The notes below the pieces were generated by a model. It saw only the letters and a list, made by a program, of their open reading frames with translations, did no database searches and had not been told where the DNA came from. From Metellina segmentata (Eukaryota > Arthropoda > Arachnida > Araneae > Tetragnathidae), in NCBI GenBank assembly GCA_947359465.1, contig OX375881.1:121407967-121471966 (forward strand): 64,000 nt of DNA, in the 5' to 3' direction. Shown here piece by piece: positions 56,893 through 64,000 of this stretch (the first letter of the stretch is position 1; the number at the start of each line of letters is the position of its first letter). The position numbers and the translations under genes are program-made.

Positions 56893-58175
56893 CAGGTGGG
56901 AGGACAAAATAATACGAACATCTGTGAAATAATGGAAAATCTTTATTAATAGGGGGTTGGACCACCCTTTGACTGAAGTACAGATTTAATGCGACATGGG
57001 ATAGATGCATAAAGGTCATGGACAATATTTAAAGGAATATTAAGCCACTCCTCCAGCAGAACAGTCTCTAATTCCAAAAGTCTGGATGGAGGTGGAAATC
57101 GAGAACGAAGTTTGGACTCCCAAAAATGTTAATATTCCCATAAATGTTCAATAATATTCAAGTCCGGAGACTGAGGGGACCATGCCATGCGAGATGTTCA
57201 ACTTCATCGTCATGCTCTTCGAACCATTCTTGGACACACCTAGCAGTGTGGATAGGGACGTTGTCGTCTTGAAAAAGCGGTCGCTCTCCAGGGAATACAG
57301 TCTGGACAAAAGGATGGACATGCTCTCATAGAATGCTTAGATAGTGAGTGTATGTGATCCTCCCATGCAGAATAACAAGTGGCCCAAGACCGCGCCAAGA
57401 TATCGCACACCATATTATAATGGAGCCACCACCCTGCTTCACAGTCGACAAGAGGCATTCAGGATTAAACGCTTCTCTGGGCGTTCTCCAGACATAAACG
57501 CGTCCGGTCGTCTGAAATAGGGTTAATGTCGATTCATCTGATCATATTACCTGTTGCCACTGCTGTGGGGACCAGTGTTTGTGATCTCTGCACCATTGGC
57601 GTCGCTTGAAAGCATTAGTTGCTGTCCCCAAAGGTTTACGAATTGCCACTCTGCCATAAATGTTCGCAGCATGAAGTTCCCTTTTGACGGGTTTTTGTTG
57701 AAACGGGGTCCTGGAGATGACTATTAATTTCGGATGTTATCTCGGATAACGATTACTTGTGCTTTCGGGCTACTATGCGCTTCAATACCCGTCTATCCCT
57801 ATCAGCAAGCTTTGACTTTCGGCCACTGTTGTGCTTTCAAGACGTCGTCTTACACCCTCTTTCTTGTACGCTGTCATAACGGCTGATAACGTCCTCCTTG
57901 CAAACCCCAAGTTTGCTGTTTCCGTAACCGATGCTCCACCTAAACGAGCTCCAACAATCATTCCTCTTTGGAATTCTGGCAGGTCTGACATTTCAACTTA
58001 TCACAGATAGTTCGATAGACGCATGCAATGCAGGTGACTGCTGTTGAGAGACTGATACCTTCCTCTTCACGCCCACTAGGTGACAGACTTCTGTTGCAGG
58101 TGTCGTGGCTGTACTGCAGGTGTGAAATACGCCCTACTTTTTCACAGGTGTTCGTATTATTTAGTCCTCCATCTG
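56893..58175 (-). mobile_element. Tc1-like element D, full length but decayed
   Basis: Inverted ends CAGGTGGGAGGACAAAATAA at the left and CAGATGGAGGACTAAATAAT on the minus strand at the right, both continuing into ACGAACAYCTGTGAAA. TA duplications at 56891-56892 and 58176-58177. Length 1283 bp. Confidence 0.9.
56946..57991 (-). pseudogene. Tc1-type (DD34E) transposase pseudogene
   Basis: Minus strand. MSDLPEFQRGMIVGARLGGA and SVTETANLGFARRTLSAVM form the N-terminal helix-turn-helix part. After frameshifts the core reads SDESTLTLFQTTGRVYVWRT (first Asp), FNPECLLSTVKQGGGSIIIW and FQDDNVPIHTARCVQEWFEE (second Asp). The C-terminus is KGGPTPY and stop. The region with the third acidic residue (around 57150-57180) is frameshifted and not readable with confidence. 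An in-frame stop interrupts at TYTHYLSIL. Confidence 0.88.
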
Positions 58176-58177
58176 TA

Positions 58178-59689
58178 TGTGTCAATTCTTTGGTATCTGG
58201 TTCTAACGGAAAGCTAAAATGGTACCAAAAACAAAAAGCTGAGATGAAAACAACTAACGCCAGAAATAAAAGAAATAAGCAAAAATCGCCACTATGGCGC
58301 TTAATTTTATTGCTCTGACCATAACCGGATAAGTAAGAAATACCTAAGCAGATACCTAAGGGGTAATAATGATTGACCTTTGGATCCTCTGTTTATTTTC
58401 GTGACATAAATTTGTTAAATACGAATCGAGTGTACTTTCATTGTCTGGCAAGCCTGAAGGCCTTCTTAAAGACCTTATGGGTAAGGTTCCCAGAACATCT
58501 CTTTTAAAGAGAACATATCCTTTGTGATATCTGGCCGCTGTTGGCGATCAATTTAGGAGAGTTCTTGGCGACTATCCTTCTTTGCGTCGAAGGGTTGCCG
58601 TAGAGAAAATGGGCAGTCGTATACTTATCTCGTTTGAAAGTTGTTGTGTTTTGTTTTTGAGGTGCGATGTACTGCGCCGGATGAAATTATGTTCGTTTGT
58701 GCCTGTCTTTTAATCGTTTAATTAAACTATTATTTTTACAATCTCGTGCTTGGTTATTGGAAGGGAAGAACATAACATCCTCTTTTTCCGCTCGGATCTT
58801 TTTTCACTCTCTTTTATTTTAAGTTGGATGTTTTTTGTCGTCTTTTTTTTCAGCTGTTCATTTTTTGTTCTCTTTGTTAATCATTTCGGATTGCGGTTTA
58901 AAATATATTTCACATTTCAAACATTAATTGCAAACTACGATAATCACATTGCCTATTAAATCGTTATGTGAACCACAGCTATTCAAATATGTACTAGATC
59001 TAGTACAATTAGATATGTATCTACTATTATTTTGTTATTGTATGTTTGATGTTTAAAAATAAGATTATTATTTTTTGCAACGTTTTGAATAAACGATTTA
59101 AATAAATGGTCAGTGTTTACATTTATAAATTCGTTATCGCATTTACTAAATCTTTTCAAAATATGTAAGTAATATGTTCAGTACATTTTCTTTCAGTTTG
59201 CGGTTAATATACCAAGGTTCGTCAAATATTAATTTTTTTATTAGATATCTAACAATTCTACTCTAATAATGGGGGTTTTTGTGTCCTCTTTTTTATTTAA
59301 ATTATTTTAACAAATGTTTTTTTTTCTGGAATTTATCTACTGGCAACCCTAATAATGGGTCCTGACATAAGTCTTCCTGACCGAATCTCGTGTAGCACAT
59401 CGCTTGGGTAGCCTAGGTGGCCAAAGTCTTAAAAAAATATTAAGGGGTATTCTGTAACCTATAGTATAATACGAAACTATTTATTTTGAAAACCATGCAG
59501 TCAATTTGAATTGTAAAACACTTATATTTTTGAAGAGATATAAGAGCAATACTGTTTAGATGGGACAGGGTTGAAATAATAAAAAAAAAGGTTCATTTTA
59601 AGGGGATAGGATAAAATTCCAAGAATAATTATTTGGTGCTGACTCCACAAGTACAATCTCGATTAAAGTTTAACGAAATAAAAAACAAC
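58178..59689. other. No recognisable gene
   Basis: AT-rich sequence. The 58750-58959 frame is Phe-rich and hydrophobic by composition (poly-T), and not a convincing protein. Confidence 0.4.
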
Positions 59690-59691
59690 TA

Positions 59692-60407
59692 CATTGAAGA
59701 GCCAAAATATTATGACCACCTACTCAATAACGCATTGCGCCTCCTTTGGGGTGCAAAACAGCTGCAACTCGCCTGGGCATAGATGCCACAAGTTCTTGGT
59801 ACATGACTGGAGACAGGTTGTACCAAATGTCTAAACAGCGGTCACACAAAGTCGAGATATTCGGACATGGTGGTGTTTGAGCTCTGAGTTGCCGCTGCAT
59901 GAAACCCCAAATGTGCTCTACCGGATTAAGATCTGGCTAGTTAGGTGACCAGGACATTAAATAGAATTCATCAGTATGCTCCTGGAACCACTCCAACACA
60001 ATTCGAGCCTTGTGACACGGGGCGTTGTCCTGCTGGAAGATTCCATTTCCAGTTGGGAAGACAGACGCCATGTAATGGAGCAACTGATCCGCAATGATGT
60101 TCACATAATTCGCAGCGTTTATGGTCTGTTCTACCACAACTACGAATCCCTGAGTTGCCCGTGATAACGTCCCACAAAGCATAATACCGCTACCAACAGC
60201 CGGCGTATGACCTGCTGTACAAGAGGGGATCAACTGTTCGTCTGGCAGACGGCGTATCCTGACACGACCATCGATGTGATGAATGAGAAATCGGGATTCA
60301 TCTGATCAGGCAACTCTTCCACTTATCCATGGTCTTGTTTCGATGTTCCCTGGCCCTGGGTTCATTGAAACATGAGGGGATGGTCAAAATGTTTTGGTAT
60401 GTCAGTG
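59692..60407 (-). mobile_element. Tc1-like element E, 716-bp deletion derivative
   Basis: Inverted ends CATTGAAGAGCCAAAATATT at the left and CACTGACATACCAAAACATT on the minus strand at the right, both continuing TTGACCA or ATGACCA. TA at 59690-59691 and 60408-60409. About half the normal Tc1 length. Confidence 0.88.
59724..60350 (-). pseudogene. Tc1-type transposase, N-terminal half deleted
   Basis: Minus strand. The remnant starts at the first catalytic motif (SDESRFLIHHIDGRVRIRRL, with a frameshift before it). HTPAVGSGIMLCGTL, TINAANYVNIIADQLLHYMA and GIFQQDNAPCHKARIVLEWF (second Asp) follow. MSWSPN is followed by a stop, then PDLNPVEHIWGFMQRQL with Glu, and the end is SMPRRVAAVLHPKGGAMRY. 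The core is complete apart from one stop, but the DNA-binding half is absent. Confidence 0.88.
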
Positions 60408-60602
60408 TACAATGTTTTCGAATTTTAAAAACAGATTAAAAAATATGTTTATAAGAAAAATATTGATCAAAGCTAAAGGAAGGCATCAGTGTTGGAGTGA
60501 GTGCTTACGACCCACGATTCAAGATTCAATTTGATATGAATCTCACTCTGGAACAAGGCTTCGTTATTTTGAATATTGTGGATCTGGAGGTGCAATATTA
60601 CA

Positions 60603-62385
60603 TGGGTAGGTACGTATTTATTTGAACTAATGTCGCACTGGAGCAACACAACGGGCTATTGGCTACTGATGGCTCCCACGCCTTTGTCTAAAAAAATTTC
60701 AAGGACTTTTCAAAACAAAAAATATTTTTTTCAAGGACCTAAAATTTCTTATAGTGACCTAAAACAAAGCATGTCCAAAAGTTGCCAGTTAAAAAGAAAA
60801 CTGTGAAAAAAATATAAAAAAAACTAATTTTTTACTCTTTTTTAAACTACTGACAGTCAAAGAAAAGAGAAAAGGTTGTCATCAATTTTGGTTATAGTTT
60901 GGATTTTCTTTTATCACAGAACCTGTGAATTTTTTTGTAAAGTGGGCTTCTCGTCTCAATGCCAGTTAAAACCACTATCACTATCAGGCTATTTGCACAC
61001 ATATCAATTTCGGTCGCGCGGTAAAATATCGTACGATAAATTCTTTGATGGCACGAAGAAGAGTATGGGAGGTTGCACATGGTTCGATCGACACACGACA
61101 CAATCTCCGTTTTCGTTTGCCCTCGAACAAAACAAATCCAAAGTTGTGACTGCGGTTTACAGATTTTTTGTTCACTGTTCCAAGTTTCTATCTTCATGAT
61201 CGTTAAAGATAGTAAAAATTTCAACGGATTTGAAATCTGTAGAAAATTTTACAAGGATACTTTAAATGTGCTTTTCTGTAAATAAATAATTTTTCAATTG
61301 TAACTATTATATTTTCGCAATACGAATTCGGCCACATTTGACGAAGATATTCACATTACGAACACAAAAAATGTCTATTAAAGGTTTTCTATCTTCGCGA
61401 TCGTTAAAAATAGAGCAAACATTTTAACGGATTTGAAATCTGCGGAAAATTTTATACCAGATTGATACCTCAGGTAGTCCGAATTTTATGCAAAGCCCGA
61501 ATTGTGAGCGTGCTTGAAGAAACTTCTTCGTTTTATGAAAACGGATAATTCAGTATCCTAAACTGTTAAGTTTTCATTCTTGAACGTACGACGTCAACTG
61601 TATAACTTCTTTAATAATATAAAAATGAAGAAAAAAAACAGAGATCCCCTTCAAAAACCTTAATATTTTCTTTGTATTTCTTCATCAATCCCCGAAACAA
61701 TTTTAAGAAATGTTCAAAGAGGCGGAACTCTTCCATGTTTATATAGTTTATGCAAAAAAGCGATGGGACACCATATGCAATCAATGAAACATGGTGTATG
61801 ACCTTGTGTGTTCATATATACATATCACGAGGTTCATGTATACATCACTCATTATGGTTGTTCATATATATAAAACGTGGTATCAAAACACGCAACACTT
61901 CAGAATGACGCTCAAATTGCGCACCTGCCGTGAATAATCTCTGTGATATAATTAGTCTATAATCTCTGGAATATAATCTAGTTTGGACCCAAGTTCCAAC
62001 GCAATTATGTACTAGTAAAAAAATTAAGTACTTTCAAGGACTTTTTACCAAGTTTCGTAATTTTCAAGGACTTTCAAGGGCCGCTAGCTAGGAAAACAAA
62101 ATTCAAGGACTTTTCAAGGACCGTGGGAACCCTGCGGTCCGAAATCCAACCGAAGTGAAAGATCCGAAGACAACATCACATAATTTTGAACCAAGGTTCG
62201 ATCAAGAGTTCACACCTGAGCTGGTACCCCCTCTCCAAACTTCCACACCACACCATTGGGATGACATTTGATGCCACGAGAGATTTTACGTGCACGAATT
62301 TCCTTTGTTCACGACGATATTTGGTTGGATTCGAACTTGCAACCCTCTGGTTGCTAATCCGTTACTCTTAGAACCGAGTTAACTT
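60603..62385 (-). repeat. SINE-A split by a 1.47-kb insertion
   Basis: 60603-60668 is the minus-strand tail (TGTCGCACTGGAGCAACACA, ACGGGCTATTGG). The match resumes at about 62134 with CGGTCCGAAATCCAACC and runs through the body to a head ending near 62385 (GGATTCGAACTTGCAACCCT). The two parts add up to one ordinary copy. Confidence 0.85.
60669..62134. mobile_element. Non-autonomous hAT-like element inside the SINE
   Basis: The right end read on the minus strand is CAGGGTTCCCACGGTCCTTG, continuing AAAAGTCCTTGAATTTTG. The left end is GATGGCTCCCACGCCTTTGT, followed by TTTCAAGGACTTTTCAAAAC. The inverted ends with CAGGG and subterminal AAGGACTTTTCAAGG repeats suit a hAT-type element. Open frames up to 110 codons inside (60876-61285, both strands) lack transposase motifs. 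No clear 8-bp duplication was identified. Confidence 0.65.
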
Positions 62386-62639
62386 GGGATATCTGTACCA
62401 AATATCGATTGGACATTGGATTGTCTGTATCAAATAACGTGCCTGAAACCAATTGATAAATTTGTTACGTATTCCTTATAATAAGTTTTATAATATGGAA
62501 ATATTCCATAATTTCTTAACCTTGTTAACCCTCTAAGCTTTGCGAGATTTCAGAGTAGAGCCATATTTTTTTTAAACCAACAAAACACTCAGTCATTAAC
62601 ACCTATTGGCTGGGAAAAAATATGGATTTTTTTTAACCT

Positions 62640-63440
62640 TTGGGAAGATAACATTGGTCTTTTCTTAGAATGGAATCCTTTCTACAGATTATATTTTAAT
62701 CATTTAATAAGAATATAAATATCCCTTTTGGAAGATTTTATTGCTCTTTAAGAATAGAATTCTTTGGGAAAGTTTTTATTGCTGAAAACCAGAATGGAAT
62801 CCATTGGGGAAGATTTTGTTGTTCTTTATAAATAGAATCCAGTGGGAAGATTTATTGGTCTTAAAGAATAAAATCCTTTGTGGAAGATTTTATTGCTCTT
62901 TACGAAAAAGAATATTTTTGGTGCTGTTTTTAGAATAGAAATACTATGAGAAAGAATTTTTCTCTTTTCTGAATAGAATCCTTTGGGGAAGATTTTATAG
63001 CTATTTGTTTAGAATTCTTAAGGGATGATTTTATTGCTCGTTTCACATAATAGAAAAAATTTGGAACATATTTTATTTCTCTTTTTCGAATAGAATCCTT
63101 TAGAGAAGATTTTAATTCTCTTTTCAGAACAGAATCTTTCGAGGAAGATTTTATGCCTTTTTTCACAAAAGAATCATTTCAGGACGATTTTGTAGATCTC
63201 TTCAGAAAAGAATAATTTTGAACGATGTTTTTGTTTTCCTTGGAATATAATTTAGCTAAAATTCTGTTGGTTCTATCTTTGGACTATAATCATTTAGAAA
63301 TATTCTATTACTCATTTGTGTAGAATAGAATCCTTATGAAATATTTTATTTCGCACACATTTCCGTACAATAGAATCTCATGGAAAGATTATCTTTCTCA
63401 TTTCCTCAGAATAGAATCCCTTGTAAAAATTATATTGATC
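62640..63440. repeat. Degenerate ~40-bp minisatellite
   Basis: Variants of GAATAGAATCCTTTGGGGAA followed by GATTTTATTGCTCTTTT recur roughly every 40-48 bp, about 16 times, with heavy divergence. A 78-codon Ser/Lys-rich minus frame is a by-product of the array. Confidence 0.8.
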
Positions 63441-63827
63441 AAGAAGGTAGAAATTGGGGAGAAGTGATGAAGGGAACACTGTAGGTTACAAGTTGGAGAC
63501 ATGGGCTTAAATTTAATCATAGGGTTAAATTGTTCGACTGTTAAGTGACTCTCCTTCAACCCACGACATTCACTGTCGAGTCTAAACTGCCCATCACATT
63601 ATGATGTCAGAGAGCTCTCCTGTCCCACGACAATTCCTCAAAAAAGATGATAGGAAAACTCATTAACTCTCTAAATGATGAGATTTTAATTAAACGGCCT
63701 TTCGTACCTTTGATCTTTCATTACAGCACCCAATCGATTATCAACAGGTCATTTATTTCTTTGATCATTCTAGGTGGAAGACGCTGTCGCTGCACCTTTG
63801 GCTATGCTCCGAAGAGACTTTTTAGGG
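63441..63827. other. No recognisable gene
   Basis: A 73-codon frame at 63647-63868 overlaps the SINE start and has no domain. Confidence 0.35.
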
Positions 63828-63975
63828 TCATGGTAGCTGGGTTCGAAGAATCGCTTATTAGCAATTGATGGGTAGCGAGTTCGATACTCGATCCGACCAA
63901 ACACCATTGTGTTAGTGGCACGTGTACGTTAAACGTGTCGTAGCCTTAACCTTTACGTTGCGCCGCTTAGATTTT
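63828..63975 (+). repeat. SINE-A 5-prime part
   Basis: Head TCATGGTAGCTGGGTTCGAA with a further GCGAGTTCGATACTCGATCC, then GTGTACGTTAAACGTGTCGT. The copy appears to lose similarity before the window ends. Confidence 0.7.
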
Positions 63976-64000
63976 TTCAACGGTCTCCAGGAACGGCTGT

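Noticed and set aside
60876..61224. Overlapping frames of 107 and 110 codons on opposite strands
   Set aside because: Both lie in the non-autonomous element at 60669-62134 and lack transposase motifs.

Overview
The window looks like repeat-dominated nuclear DNA from an arthropod, most likely a chelicerate and probably a spider. It is AT-rich and has no operon-like coding. Several decayed Tc1-type transposases resemble families I associate with orb-weaver genomes (the Tcb1/Tcb2-like groups). The species call is inference; the repeat content is read from the sequence. I found no convincing host protein-coding gene. The longest intact coding region is a 358-residue transposase.

Class II DNA transposons dominate. 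A structurally complete DD41D mariner-like element (20926..22432) has 124-bp inverted repeats differing at one base and an uninterrupted transposase. Around it are at least six broken Tc1 copies (near 5.6-7.0, 18.9-19.5, 48.0-49.4, 54.5-56.0, 56.9-58.2 and 59.7-60.4 kb). There are also mariner-type remnants (10.3-11.4, 26.7-27.3, 36.5, 40.5-41.5 and 43.8-44.2 kb). Three different hAT pseudogenes lie at the left edge, at 15.15-16.7 kb and at 46.0-49.6 kb. The last is split by a Tc1 element, and removing that element with one TA copy rejoins the hAT reading frame. I saw no reverse transcriptase among the open frames.

Two tRNA-derived SINE families fill much of the rest. SINE-A (about 300 bp, roughly 30 whole or partial copies, both strands) ends in a tail around GACGTTAATTAAAATACC. 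The same body occurs behind two different tRNA-like heads. SINE-B (4 copies) has an exact Pol III B box. Several copies are nested or split by later insertions, which gives a relative order of events.

The least familiar structures are noncoding. One is a family of short elements with TTAACCCTCC-type ends and an interior made of 45-bp units centred on the palindrome GACGAGATATCTCGTC; its largest array is about 950 bp at 30.7-31.6 kb. Another is a compact cluster of hairpins at 39.2-39.5 kb, all with GNA triloops closed by C-G. There is a ~1-kb inverted pair of an unclassified repeat with 186-bp internal subrepeats (29.6-30.6 and 38.0-39.2 kb). A GC- and CpG-rich island at 31.7-32.05 kb carries an exact CTCF-type consensus and a strong splice donor, and is the best candidate for a host regulatory or first-exon region. 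Because no tools were available, family names rest on motif recognition and repeat boundaries are accurate to a few bases only where target duplications are stated.
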